Positions 1 to 8,090 are shown, counted from the stretch's first letter. The stretch is 13,111 nucleotides of DNA from JALHMQ01 sp020248785 (GCA_046343415.1 JBKDNL010000146.1:1-13111); one strand, 5' to 3'. Notes: generated by a model from the letters alone, not told the origin. Translations and numbers: made by a program.

Positions 1-134
1 CAACCGTGGCGCCGCAAACGCCACGGGCTCGCACCAATGACGTGTCGGTCATCCCGGCGCTGCCGTTCGCCTTGTAGCGCAGCAGAACCGTCGTTTCTTC
101 GCGAACGCCGGGCGCGGTCATGGGCCTGGGATGC
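1..134. other. Window-edge segment downstream of mrcA; neighbour unresolved
   Basis: No gene can be assigned here. Two readings are open. On the plus strand a frame enters from the window edge and stops at the TAG at 75-77, giving 24 residues that end in IPALPFAL; its third codon positions are almost all G or C, as expected for the tail of a gene convergent with mrcA. On the minus strand an ATG at 121-119, 13 bp after the mrcA stop, opens a frame that runs off the edge for 40 codons, but it lacks a Shine-Dalgarno sequence. I recognise neither peptide. A perfect 8-bp inverted repeat (4-11 with 19-26, 7-nt loop) lies inside the segment but has no T-run, so it is not a convincing terminator. Confidence 0.3.
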
Positions 135-2534
135 TCAGAAGATCTGGTCGCGCACTGTCTCGGTCTTTTTCTGCTCTTCAGGCGGCAAGCCATCTTCCAG
201 GCCCAGGCTTGCCACAGCTGCGCCGGGCGGAAAGTCACTGAAATACAGCTCGCCGTTGAGCATGACCACATCCTCCGGCGGCGACGGCAGCACTTCGGGA
301 CGACCCTTTAACGCGACCGACATGTAATTGATCCAGATCGGCAGCGCCAGACCGCCGCCGGTTTCGCGCTCGCCCAGTGGTCGCGGCTGGTCGAAGCCCA
401 TCCAGCCCACGGCAACGATCCCGCCGCCATAGCCGGCGAACCAGGCGTCGTGTGAATCGTTGGTCGTGCCCGTCTTGCCCGCCAGGTCCGCGCGCTTCAG
501 GCTCTGTGCACGCGCGGCGGTACCGTAGCGCGTGACGTCACGGAGCAAACTGTCCATCAGAAAGGCGTTGCGCGCCGGCAGCACGCGATTGTCTTCGTCG
601 CCAGCCCGCAGCGGCTGCGCTTCCATGAGCGGCTTGCCCTGCGCGTCGGTGACCTTGGTGATCAGATAGGGCTGCACGCGGAAGCCGCCCGTGGCGAACA
701 CGCCGTACCCGCCCAACAGTTGCCAGGGCGTCACGGAGCCCGCGCCGAGCGCCATCGTGAGAAACGGCGGGTGCCGCTCCGCCGGAAAGCCGAAGCGCTG
801 GATGTGCTGCTGCGCGAATTGCGGTGTAATCGATTGCAGGACGCGGATCGATACGAGGTTCTTTGACTTCGCCAGACCCTGGCGAAGCCGCATCGGCCCG
901 TCGAACTTGCCGTCGTAGTTCTTTGGCTCCCACACCTGGCCGCCGGTGAGCGCGGGATCGACCACCAGCGGCGCGTCGTTGATCAGCGTGCTGGGCATCA
1001 GGCCGCGTTCCAGGGCGGCCGAGTAGATGAACGGCTTGAAGCTGGATCCCGGCTGGCGCCAGGCCTGGGTCACGTGGTTGAATTTGTTCAAATTGAAGTC
1101 GAAACCGCCGACCAGTGCGCGCACGGCGCCGTCTGCAGAGTCGGCCGCCACGAAGGCAGCCTCGACCTGCGGCAGTTGCACGAGTTCCAGCGCGGGCACC
1201 TTGCTGGACTTGAGTTGTGTCACGCGCACCACCGCACCCGGCACGATGCGTCGCGTGGGCGCTGTCTTCGGATCAAGCGCACGTGACACGAACTTCAGTC
1301 CATCACCCTTGATCTCGGCCTCCTCGCCGCCAGCCATAATGACCTTCACTGCCTTCGGCGAGGCCTCGAGCACGACCGCCGGCTGCAAACCCGGGCTCTC
1401 GACCGCCTCGACCAGCGCGTCATCGATCTGCTGCTCGCGCTTGGCAGGGTCGGAATCGAGCTGAAGGAAGGCTTCGGGGCCGCGGTAGCCGTAGCGGCGG
1501 TCGTAGTCGAGCACCTGGGCGCGCAGGCTGTCATAGGCCGCCTGCTGGTCGGTGCTCAGGAGCGTGGTGTAGACATTGATGCCGCGGGTGTAAGTCTCCT
1601 CACGGAACACATCGAACATTAGCTGGCGCGCCAGTTCGGCGGCGAACTCGGCATGCACCCGCGTACGCGCGGTTTGCTGCACGCCACCACCGGTGAACGC
1701 GGCCCCCGTCGCCGAGCCGCGCACGGCGATCGGCGCGGCCAGCGCCATGTCGTACGTTGCCTTGTCGATGTATCCCAACTGCAGCATGCGGCCCAGGACA
1801 TAGGTCTGACGTACCTTCGCGCGCTTCGGATTGGCGCGGGGATTGAACGCACTTGGCGCAACCGGAATGCCGGCCAGCGTGGCCGTCTCGGCGACGTTCA
1901 GGTCCTGCAGCCGCTTGCCGAAGTAGGTCTGGGCGGCAGCCCCAAACCCGTAGGCGCGCTGCCCGAGGAAGATTTGGTTGATGTAGATCTCAAGGATGCG
2001 GTCCTTGGGCAGTTCGGCCTCGATCTTGAATGCCAGGGCGATCTCGTAGATCTTGCGCGTGTAGAGTTTTTCGGTGGGCAGATAAAACGTGCGCGCGATC
2101 TGCATCGTGATCGTGCTGCCCCCCTGGCTGCGTCGCCCCGACGCAAAGTTCGAAAGCAGCGCCCGCGCCAGCCCGGCATAGTCCACGCCGCGATGGTCGT
2201 AGAAGCGGTCGTCCTCGGCGGCCAAAATGGCCTGCTTGACGCGCTCGGGCACCTGGTCGATACGCACGTAGTCTCGCCGCTCCTCGCCAAACTCGCCGAT
2301 TAACTGACCGTCGGCGGTCCACACCCGCAACGGGATCTTGGGCCTGTAGTCGACGATGGAATCGATCGGCGGCAGGTTCGAGTAAGCCACCGCCAAGATG
2401 AAGGCGAGCAGCATGAGACCGGCTGCTAGTCCGCCTGCCGCGAGCACGACCGCGTGGAGCACCAGGCTGCGCCAGTGCCTGGCAAACCAGCTTTGATGAG
2501 CCCCGCCAGGGTGGGTGTGATCAGAAGTAGGCAC
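135..2534 (-). CDS. mrcA: Penicillin-binding protein 1A, bifunctional transglycosylase/transpeptidase
   Basis: Class A PBP of 799 residues that polymerises lipid II into glycan strands and cross-links the stem peptides at the outer face of the inner membrane. A short cytoplasmic tail is followed by one membrane anchor (about residues 23-50). The GT51 domain (about 70-250) shows EDDRFYDHRGVD at 107-118, with the expected catalytic Glu107, then GGSTITMQIAR at 138-148 and RKIYEIALAFKIE at 160-172. A linker/OB-like region (about 320-480) leads to the transpeptidase domain with SSFK at 497-500 (Ser497 nucleophile), SKN at 557-559 and KTGT at 687-690, so all three active-site motifs are intact. Length is normal for the family. 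The start is GTG: the frame upstream has no ATG, GTG or TTG before an in-frame stop, and the next Met (41) lies inside the anchor. The Shine-Dalgarno sequence is weak. It is divergent from pilM, as in many pilus-bearing proteobacteria. The symbols ponA and mrcA are both used. Confidence 0.96.
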   Translation of the reverse strand: MPTSDHTHPGGAHQSWFARHWRSLVLHAVVLAAGGLAAGLMLLAFILAVAYSNLPPIDSIVDYRPKIPLRVWTADGQLIGEFGEERRDYVRIDQVPERVKQAILAAEDDRFYDHRGVDYAGLARALLSNFASGRRSQGGSTITMQIARTFYLPTEKLYTRKIYEIALAFKIEAELPKDRILEIYINQIFLGQRAYGFGAAAQTYFGKRLQDLNVAETATLAGIPVAPSAFNPRANPKRAKVRQTYVLGRMLQLGYIDKATYDMALAAPIAVRGSATGAAFTGGGVQQTARTRVHAEFAAELARQLMFDVFREETYTRGINVYTTLLSTDQQAAYDSLRAQVLDYDRRYGYRGPEAFLQLDSDPAKREQQIDDALVEAVESPGLQPAVVLEASPKAVKVIMAGGEEAEIKGDGLKFVSRALDPKTAPTRRIVPGAVVRVTQLKSSKVPALELVQLPQVEAAFVAADSADGAVRALVGGFDFNLNKFNHVTQAWRQPGSSFKPFIYSAALERGLMPSTLINDAPLVVDPALTGGQVWEPKNYDGKFDGPMRLRQGLAKSKNLVSIRVLQSITPQFAQQHIQRFGFPAERHPPFLTMALGAGSVTPWQLLGGYGVFATGGFRVQPYLITKVTDAQGKPLMEAQPLRAGDEDNRVLPARNAFLMDSLLRDVTRYGTAARAQSLKRADLAGKTGTTNDSHDAWFAGYGGGIVAVGWMGFDQPRPLGERETGGGLALPIWINYMSVALKGRPEVLPSPPEDVVMLNGELYFSDFPPGAAVASLGLEDGLPPEEQKKTETVRDQIF

Positions 2535-2610
2535 GGGGATCAGGATTGTGCGCGGTGCCGTCGGTTCGCGCGCATCCGGCGGGCACGCGGGTCTACGGGA
2601 AGCTATTTAG

Positions 2611-2616
2611 ATTATA
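2611..2616 (-). promoter_or_regulatory. Candidate -10 element of the mrcA promoter
   Basis: Read on the minus strand, 2616-2611 is a perfect TATAAT, in a local AT-rich patch (2603-2620) of an otherwise GC-rich region. A start site about 7 bp downstream would give an mrcA leader of roughly 70 nt. No good -35 hexamer lies at 16-18 bp spacing (the bases there read about ACGGTC), so this is either an activator-dependent promoter or a chance match. Confidence 0.4.
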
Positions 2617-2667
2617 GGAAGCGCCTTTGGCGAGACCGTACGCTAGTCCACCGTGACGACAAAGCCG

Positions 2668-2683
2668 GTCGTTCGGCAACGAC
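2668..2683. repeat. Small inverted repeat, 6-bp stem with 4-nt loop
   Basis: GTCGTT (2668-2673) and AACGAC (2678-2683) are perfect inverted copies around CGGC, about 40 bp from the stronger inverted repeat at 2720-2748. It would form a short stable hairpin in either transcript, or a half-palindrome for a regulator. At this size chance is a real alternative. Confidence 0.2.
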
Positions 2684-2719
2684 AAGCATGAGAGTGCATC
2701 GTGCTCGGTGGACCGCACG

Positions 2720-2748
2720 CGATCTGGTCACCGGCGCGCACCAGATCG
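2720..2748. repeat. Perfect 9-bp inverted repeat between mrcA and pilM
   Basis: CGATCTGGT (2720-2728) is matched exactly in reverse complement by ACCAGATCG (2740-2748), with an 11-bp spacer, giving 20 bp between half-site centres (about two helical turns). It lies in the divergent intergenic region, about 66 bp upstream of the candidate pilM -35 and about 100 bp upstream of the mrcA -10. The geometry fits a dimeric regulator's operator. It could also form a hairpin in RNA, but there is no T-run. The binding protein is unknown. Confidence 0.4.
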
Positions 2749-2813
2749 GCGAGGAATGCCCGAAAACAGGCGGTGCTTTCCCAACCGCCGGGCTTGTGCG
2801 TGCTTTGGTTCTG

Positions 2814-2843
2814 TTGTTAGGATTTCAAGTAGCATCGGATAAA
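2814..2843 (+). promoter_or_regulatory. Candidate sigma-70 promoter of the pilM operon
   Basis: TTGTTA (2814-2819) and GATAAA (2838-2843) are separated by 18 bp and lie in the most AT-rich part of the intergenic region. Matches to the consensus are 4 of 6 in each box. Transcription from here would leave a leader of about 150 nt before pilM. The leader contains an imperfect inverted pair, CGGTAAAC (2848-2855) with GTTTAACCG (2882-2890), which could fold. No closer promoter to pilM was convincing. Confidence 0.4.
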
Positions 2844-3003
2844 CATGCGGTAAACGCTCGAAACGTAAAGATTTTGCGCGGGTTTAACCGTTGGTGGGAC
2901 GCGTCTCGGTCGATGCCGGAAGGGACTAGGTGCCCTGCCCCAACGCGGCGCTGTTGTTCTATCCACGAGTCTGAGCCGCCTCCTGATCAGCACGGAGCGT
3001 TCC

Positions 3004-4080
3004 TTGCTATTCGATCTTCCGTTTTCGTCGAAGACCCCGCCACTGATTGGCCTCGACATCGGCTCATCGAGCGTCAAACTCGTCGAGCTTTCGCAAGCGG
3101 CCGGTGGCGCGCTGCGGCTGGAGCGCTATGCCATTGAGCCGCTGCCGCGCGGCGCGGTGGTCGACGGCAACATCGACAAGATCGAAGTCGTCGCCGAGGC
3201 CGTCAAGCGAGCCTGGCGCCGTGCCGGCTGCAAGATCAAGAATGTGTCGATGGCCCTGCCTGCGTCGGCGGTTATCACCAAGCGCATCGCGCTGCCGGCC
3301 AACCTGCGCGAAGAAGAACTGGAGATGCAGGTCGAGAGCGAGGCCAATCAGTACATCCCGTTCGCGCTCGACGAGGTCAGCCTGGACTTCCAGGTCTTGG
3401 GGCCGATCCCCAGTGCACCCGATGATGTCGAGGTGCAGATTGCCGCCTCGCGCAAAGAGAAGGTCGAAGATCGGATGGCCGTGGCGCAGGCGGCCGGGCT
3501 AAAGCCGGTTGTGGTGGACGTGGAGTCCTATGCGATGCGCGCGGCGCTGGAGCGATTGATCGGCCAGTTGCCCAATGGTGGCGAGGGCCTCGTCATCGCC
3601 GTGATTTACATCGGTGCCAGCACGACGAGCGTCACGGTGATCCATGACGGCGAAGCCATCTATGAACGCGAGCAATCCTTCGGAGGCCAGCAGCTCACCG
3701 GCGACATCGCGCGCAGTTACGGCATTCCGGTCGAGGAAGCCGAGCTGAAAAAGCGTAGCGGGGATCTGCCTGCCAACTATGAGGGCGAGGTTCTTCGCCC
3801 CTTCATCGAAACGGCGGCGACCGAGATCACGCGCGCGCTGCAGTTCTTCTTCACGTCCACGCCCTACACCCGGGTGGACCAGATCATGTTGTCCGGGGGC
3901 TCCGCGGTGCTGACCGGGCTGCCTGAGGCGCTGATGGAGCGTGCACAGGTCCCAACCTCGGTCGTGTCGCCGTTCAAGGGCATGGAGATCTCGGCTGGTG
4001 TGCGCGACAAGCAACTGCGCCTGGACGCGCCTGCGCTACTGACGCCCTGCGGCTTGGCGATGCGGAGGTTCGACAAGTGA
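3004..4080 (+). CDS. pilM: PilM, type IV pilus inner-membrane-associated actin-like ATPase
   Basis: A cytoplasmic protein of 358 residues that binds ATP and the N-terminal tail of PilN, linking the pilus motor side to the PilNOP alignment complex. It has the actin/FtsA-like fold: a first phosphate loop at 16-28 (GLDIGSSSVKLVE), a PilM-type region with EEELEMQVESEANQYIPF at 103-120, a second phosphate loop at 199-209 (AVIYIGASTTS), and the adenosine motif MLSGGSAVLTGLPE at 295-308. In most PilM proteins the second loop reads DIGA; here the Asp position is Tyr202 (codon TAC, one base from GAC). The start is TTG at 3004: GGAG at 2994-2997 is 6 nt upstream and the first internal Met is residue 83. 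It is the first gene of the operon and overlaps pilN by 4 bp. Confidence 0.95.
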   Translation: MLFDLPFSSKTPPLIGLDIGSSSVKLVELSQAAGGALRLERYAIEPLPRGAVVDGNIDKIEVVAEAVKRAWRRAGCKIKNVSMALPASAVITKRIALPANLREEELEMQVESEANQYIPFALDEVSLDFQVLGPIPSAPDDVEVQIAASRKEKVEDRMAVAQAAGLKPVVVDVESYAMRAALERLIGQLPNGGEGLVIAVIYIGASTTSVTVIHDGEAIYEREQSFGGQQLTGDIARSYGIPVEEAELKKRSGDLPANYEGEVLRPFIETAATEITRALQFFFTSTPYTRVDQIMLSGGSAVLTGLPEALMERAQVPTSVVSPFKGMEISAGVRDKQLRLDAPALLTPCGLAMRRFDK

Positions 4081-4718
4081 GCATCCGCATCAACCTTTTG
4101 CCGCATCGCGAAGCCAAGCGCGAGCGGCAGAAGAAGCTGTTCTGGTTCACGACCGCCGTTTCCGCCGTCGCCGGGGGGGTCTTGGTATTCCTCGTGTGGT
4201 CTGTGTTGCAGGGGTACATCGGAACGCAGCGCGATCGCAATGAGTTTATTTCTGCTGAGAACCGCAAGCTCGATACGCAGATCAGGGAGATTGCGACGCT
4301 GCGGACCGAGATTGATGCCCTGCGGGCGCGCCAGCGCGCGGTTGAGGATCTGCAGGCGGATCGCAATCAGCCCGTCTACCTGCTCGACGAGCTGACCCGC
4401 CAGACGCCCGAAGGCGTCTTTTTGCGCACGATCAAGCAGGACGGCCTGAGGGTCAACGTCACGGGCATGGCGGCCTCGAACGAGCGCGTGTCTGAGTATC
4501 TGCGCAACTTGCAGAACAACTCGCGTTTCCTGGAGCGGCCCGACCTCATCGAAATCAAGGCGGCAGCCGGACAAGGCCCAGCCAACGTCAGCAATCGTCG
4601 ATTGTTCGATTTCGCGCTCAACGTCTACTTGAAGCCGACACCCGAGCGCGCCCAGTTGACGACCGATCGCAAGGCGCCGGCAGTGGCTGCTGTGCCTGCG
4701 GCCAACCAAAAGAAGTAG
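4077..4718 (+). CDS. pilN: PilN, type IV pilus alignment-complex inner membrane protein
   Basis: A bitopic inner membrane protein of 213 residues. The cytoplasmic N-terminus carries the conserved PilM-binding motif INLLPHREAK (5-14). A basic stretch leads to one transmembrane helix (about 22-46), then a predicted coiled coil (about 50-95) and a periplasmic ferredoxin-like domain (about 98-187) that pairs with PilO. A Lys/Ala/Pro-rich tail ends the protein. The GTG start overlaps the pilM stop in GTGA and has an excellent Shine-Dalgarno GGAGG (4064-4068, 8-nt spacer), so coupled translation with PilM is likely. A run of seven G (4173-4179) falls in codons 33-35 inside the membrane helix. Confidence 0.94.
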   Translation: MSIRINLLPHREAKRERQKKLFWFTTAVSAVAGGVLVFLVWSVLQGYIGTQRDRNEFISAENRKLDTQIREIATLRTEIDALRARQRAVEDLQADRNQPVYLLDELTRQTPEGVFLRTIKQDGLRVNVTGMAASNERVSEYLRNLQNNSRFLERPDLIEIKAAAGQGPANVSNRRLFDFALNVYLKPTPERAQLTTDRKAPAVAAVPAANQKK

Positions 4719-4720
4719 TC

Positions 4721-5356
4721 ATGGCCAACTCGCGCGACCTTCTTTCGCAATTTCAGGGCCTCACGCTCGAGAATGTCGGCGGATGGCCGCTTTTTCCTCG
4801 GGCCATTCTCTGGATCTTCATCTTTGTCGCGGTGGTAGTCGCGGGCGGCTTTCTCTGGTGGAAGCCGCAGTTTGACGAGCTTGACCGCCTGCGCACCGAG
4901 GAACAGAGTTTGAAAGATCAGTACAAGAGCAAACTGCAGCAGGCCATCAACCTTGAGGCACTACGTCGCCAAAAAGAGCAGGTCAGCCAGTACGTTCTCA
5001 CGTTGGAAAAGCAGTTGCCAAGCAAGGCCGAGATGGACGCGCTTCTGTCGGATATCAATCAGGCGGGAATTGGTCGTGGACTGCAATTCGAGCTGTTTCG
5101 CCCTGGCTCGGTCGTCGTCAAGGATTACTACGCCGAGCTGCCCATCGCGGTACGCATCACCGGTCGCTATCACGACCTTGGTGCCTTTGCAGGCGACATC
5201 GCCAACTTGCCGCGGATCGTGACACTCAACAATCTCAACCTGACGGCGGCGAAAGACGGCGTCCTGGCGCTGGAGACCACGGCCAAGACGTTCCGCTACC
5301 TCGATGATGAAGAGATCGCCAATGCGCGCAAGGCCCGCCAGGCGGCCAAGAAGTGA
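4721..5356 (+). CDS. pilO: PilO, type IV pilus alignment-complex inner membrane protein
   Basis: A bitopic protein of 211 residues, the heterodimer partner of PilN in the periplasm. The N-terminal cytoplasmic segment is about 26 residues, with a transmembrane helix at about 27-47. A charged coiled coil at about 52-98 is followed by the PilO core: LPSKAEMDALLSDINQAG (99-116) and ITGRYHDLGAFAGDIANL (146-163) are typical family signatures. It begins 2 bp after the pilN stop with ATG; the Shine-Dalgarno is weak (AGAAG, 5 nt upstream), consistent with re-initiation from pilN. The C-terminus is Lys/Ala-rich. Length is normal. Confidence 0.94.
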   Translation: MANSRDLLSQFQGLTLENVGGWPLFPRAILWIFIFVAVVVAGGFLWWKPQFDELDRLRTEEQSLKDQYKSKLQQAINLEALRRQKEQVSQYVLTLEKQLPSKAEMDALLSDINQAGIGRGLQFELFRPGSVVVKDYYAELPIAVRITGRYHDLGAFAGDIANLPRIVTLNNLNLTAAKDGVLALETTAKTFRYLDDEEIANARKARQAAKK

Positions 5357-5364
5357 GGCTCACG

Positions 5365-5931
5365 GTGACGCGAACCATGCGATTGCTTGCTCTGATGCTC
5401 GCCGCTCCGCTCGTGCTGGGTGCCTGCGGCTTTTCGAGTGAATCCGAGATCCAGCAGTGGATGGCCGAAACGCGCGCGTCAATGAAGCCAAGCACGACGC
5501 CCGTGCCAGAGCCCAAGGTGTTCACGCCCCACTCTTATGATAGTCGTGCGTCGGTCGACCCATTCGACGGGCAGAAAATTGTCATGGCGGTTGCGCGGCA
5601 GCAACAGGCCCGCGCGTCGGCGTCATCGGTCAAGCCAGACCTTGATCGTCGGCGCGAGACACTCGAGGGCGTTCCCCTTGATCAGATCCGCATGGTCGGC
5701 ATGATGCGGCAGTCGGGGACCAATGTTGCGCTGGTCGAGACCAATGGCAGCACGCACATGGTTCGCGTGGGCAATTACGTTGGCCAGAACTTCGGCCTCG
5801 TCACGAACATTACTGAAGCAGAAGTGCAATTGAAGGAAATCGTGCAGGACGCGGCCGGCGAATGGGTCGAGCGACCCGCCAAGCTCGAGTTGCAGGACGC
5901 GCCCGCAGCCACTCAAGGGAGAAGACGATGA
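5365..5931 (+). CDS. pilP: PilP, type IV pilus lipoprotein linking PilNO to the secretin
   Basis: An inner-membrane lipoprotein that bridges PilN/PilO to the PilQ secretin. With the start chosen here it has 188 residues: a signal sequence ending in the lipobox LGAC with lipidated Cys21 (no Asp at +2), a flexible linker rich in Pro and Thr, a short conserved SVDPFDGQ segment (63-70), and the C-terminal beta-sandwich (about 99-176, starting LEGVPLDQIRMVG) that contacts the secretin N0 domain. Start choice: GTG 5365 has GAGG at 5355-5358 with a 6-nt spacer. GTG 5353 would overlap the pilO stop as GTGA but has a weak ribosome site. ATG 5377 would also keep the lipobox. All give the same mature protein. 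The stop overlaps the pilQ start as ATGA. Confidence 0.9.
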   Translation: MTRTMRLLALMLAAPLVLGACGFSSESEIQQWMAETRASMKPSTTPVPEPKVFTPHSYDSRASVDPFDGQKIVMAVARQQQARASASSVKPDLDRRRETLEGVPLDQIRMVGMMRQSGTNVALVETNGSTHMVRVGNYVGQNFGLVTNITEAEVQLKEIVQDAAGEWVERPAKLELQDAPAATQGRRR

Positions 5932-8090
5932 GGTCCGTTATCGGTTTACACGCTCTGGTGGCCGCAGCAGCGGCGCTCCTGGGCGCCTCGTCCTTGGCCC
6001 TGGTGCCGACCCACGTGACCGCGCAAGAGAACAGCATTGAGCGTGTCGAGGCGACACAGACCGGCAACAGCACGGTGCTGACCGTGCAGTTGAAGAGCCC
6101 GGTGGCCGGCATTCCACCCAGCTTTTCGGTGGCAAATCCGGCGCGTATCGCGGTCGACCTGCCACAAACCGTCAACAACCTCGGCCGCAACCAGGTCGAG
6201 GTCAATCAGGGTGACCTGCGTTCGGTCAATGTGGTGCAGGCTCAGGGCCGCTCGCGCCTGGTACTCAATTTGCGTCGCCCCGTGACGCATGCCATTAGCG
6301 TGGACGGCAGCACCGTGACCATTGCCCTGGGCGCCGCTGCGGTGGACGCCACGACCGCGTTTCGTCCGGAGTCCGCAGTCGGCAGCAAGCCCGCCGCCGC
6401 CGCCGCTACGGCCGTGGCAGAAGGCCCGCGCAGCCTGCGCGGCATCGACTTCCGGCGCGGCTCGGACGGCGAGGGTCGCATCCTGGTCGACCTGTCCGAT
6501 CCCAACACCAGCGTCGACATCAAGCAGCAAGGCAATCAGGTCATCGTCGAGTTTCTGAACACGACGCTGCCGGATTCGTTGCGTCGGCGGCTTGACGTCA
6601 GTGATTTCGGGACGCCGGTGGCGCTCGTCAACACGGTGCAACAGGGCGGCAATGTACGCATGACGATCGAGCCGCGCGGGCTGTGGGAGCAGAACGCCTA
6701 CCAGAGCGACACCCGCTTCGTGGTCGAAGTCAAACCCGTGAAGGAAGACCCCACGAGACTGTTTCAGAGCACGCGCCAGGGCTATCAGGGAGAGCGCCTG
6801 TCCTTGAACTTCCAGAATGTTGACGTGCGCTCGCTGCTGCAGGTGATCGCCGACTTCACGAACCTCAACATCATCACCAGCGATTCCGTGGGCGGCTCGA
6901 TCACGCTGCGGTTGAAGGACGTGCCCTGGGACCAGGCCCTCGACATCATTTTGCAGAGCAAGGGTCTGGATATGCGCAAGAACGGCAATGTCCTGATCGT
7001 TGCCCCGCGCGAGGAATTGGCCACCAAGGAAAAACTGGAACTCGAGGCGCGCAATCAAATCGCTGATCTGGAGCCTCTGCGTACTGAAACCTTCCAGGTC
7101 AATTATCAAAAGGCCGAAGACGTGCGCCGTCTGCTGGCTGATGACAAGCAGCGCCTGTTGTCCAGGCGCGGCAGCATCGTCGTCGATCCTCGTACCAACC
7201 AGATGTTTGTCCAAGATACGACGGCGCGACTCGAGGAGATCCGCCGGTTGCTGCAGAAGGTCGATGTTCCAGTGCCGCAAGTGCTGATCGAGGCGCGTAT
7301 TGTCGAAGCTTCGGACACCTTCAGTAGAAATCTGGGCGTGCGTTTTGGTGTGGCACGCATCACCAACCAAGCGGCGTTCGCCGGCGGCACGGGCGTCACA
7401 AGCAGTGGCAGCGGCGGCGGGACGTCAAACCCCGGGACGGGCATTGGCGCGCCATCCGGCTCGCTCTCCGGCGTGGGGGTCTCGTCTGTGAACATGGTTA
7501 ATCTGCCTGCGGGCGGTCTCAACGGCTTCAATGCGGGCACCTTCGCCCTCACGTTGGTCAATAGCAGCCTGAGTAGCGCTTTGAACTTGGAAATCTCTGC
7601 GCTCGAGGCCGAGGGGCGCGGCAAGATCGTCTCCAGTCCGCGGGTCGTGACTGCGGACAAGGTCAAGGCCGTGATCGAACAGGGCACGGAGATTCCTTAC
7701 CAGCAGGCGACATCGAGCGGCGCAACGAGTGTGTCGTTCCGCAAGGCCACCTTGAAGCTCGAAGTGACCCCGCAGATCACGCCCGAGGGCGCGGTTTTCC
7801 TGGACGTGCGCGTTAACAAGGACAGCCGCGGTCAGGACACGGCCTCCGGTCCTGCCATTGACACCAAGAACGTGCAGACCCAGGTGCTGGTGGAAAACGG
7901 CGGCACCGTGGTCCTCGGCGGCATCTTCGAGCAGACCCAGCGCGTGACCGTCAACAAGGTGCCATTTTTGGGCGATGTGCCAGTCGTGGGCAATCTGTTC
8001 AAGAACACAACGCGGGTCAATGATCGCAGCGAACTGATCATCTTCATCACGCCGCGCATTGTTTCCGACCGCGTTGCCTGGAGCCGCTAG
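5928..8090 (+). CDS. pilQ: PilQ, type IV pilus outer-membrane secretin
   Basis: A secretin of 720 residues whose multimer forms the outer-membrane channel for the pilus. It has a signal peptide (about 1-32, cleavage near VTAQE) and two AMIN domains that bind peptidoglycan (about 38-135 and 168-268), joined by an Ala-rich linker (155-163). N0/STN follows (about 289-360, LSLNFQNVDVRSLLQVIADF), then N1 (about 385-448) and the secretin barrel (451-712). The C-terminal signature is VPFLGDVPVVGNLFKNTTR (678-696) and ITPRIV (707-712). A Gly/Ser-rich segment at about 486-520 sits in the barrel domain. Start: ATG 5928 has AGGGAG at 5916-5921 with a 6-nt spacer and a proper signal peptide; the frame is open further upstream but that part lies within pilP. 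The start overlaps the pilP stop by 4 bp. Confidence 0.96.
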   Translation: MRSVIGLHALVAAAAALLGASSLALVPTHVTAQENSIERVEATQTGNSTVLTVQLKSPVAGIPPSFSVANPARIAVDLPQTVNNLGRNQVEVNQGDLRSVNVVQAQGRSRLVLNLRRPVTHAISVDGSTVTIALGAAAVDATTAFRPESAVGSKPAAAAATAVAEGPRSLRGIDFRRGSDGEGRILVDLSDPNTSVDIKQQGNQVIVEFLNTTLPDSLRRRLDVSDFGTPVALVNTVQQGGNVRMTIEPRGLWEQNAYQSDTRFVVEVKPVKEDPTRLFQSTRQGYQGERLSLNFQNVDVRSLLQVIADFTNLNIITSDSVGGSITLRLKDVPWDQALDIILQSKGLDMRKNGNVLIVAPREELATKEKLELEARNQIADLEPLRTETFQVNYQKAEDVRRLLADDKQRLLSRRGSIVVDPRTNQMFVQDTTARLEEIRRLLQKVDVPVPQVLIEARIVEASDTFSRNLGVRFGVARITNQAAFAGGTGVTSSGSGGGTSNPGTGIGAPSGSLSGVGVSSVNMVNLPAGGLNGFNAGTFALTLVNSSLSSALNLEISALEAEGRGKIVSSPRVVTADKVKAVIEQGTEIPYQQATSSGATSVSFRKATLKLEVTPQITPEGAVFLDVRVNKDSRGQDTASGPAIDTKNVQTQVLVENGGTVVLGGIFEQTQRVTVNKVPFLGDVPVVGNLFKNTTRVNDRSELIIFITPRIVSDRVAWSR

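Larger units (their letters stand above)
2535..3003. other. Divergent intergenic region between mrcA and pilM
   Basis: There is no credible gene in these 469 bp. Open frames crossing it have no conserved content and overlap both flanking genes. Besides the promoters and inverted repeats listed separately, it holds an 8-bp palindrome GACGCGTC at 2898-2905. The size is generous for a divergent pair in a compact genome, consistent with regulation of the pilus operon. Confidence 0.6.

Noticed and set aside
98..105. TTCGCGAA palindrome
   Set aside because: A single short palindrome with no T-run or partner site; compatible with chance.
2921..2936. AGGG...CCCT inverted repeat in the pilM leader
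   Set aside because: Only four base pairs with an 8-nt loop; too weak to claim a structure.
2454..3137. Plus-strand open frame spanning the mrcA-pilM spacer
   Set aside because: It overlaps both flanking genes, has no ribosome site or conserved content, and crosses the probable promoter region.
5946..7370. Long minus-strand open frame (474 codons) opposite pilQ
   Set aside because: It is fully antisense to a well-supported secretin, has no recognisable domain, and such frames are expected opposite GC-rich genes.
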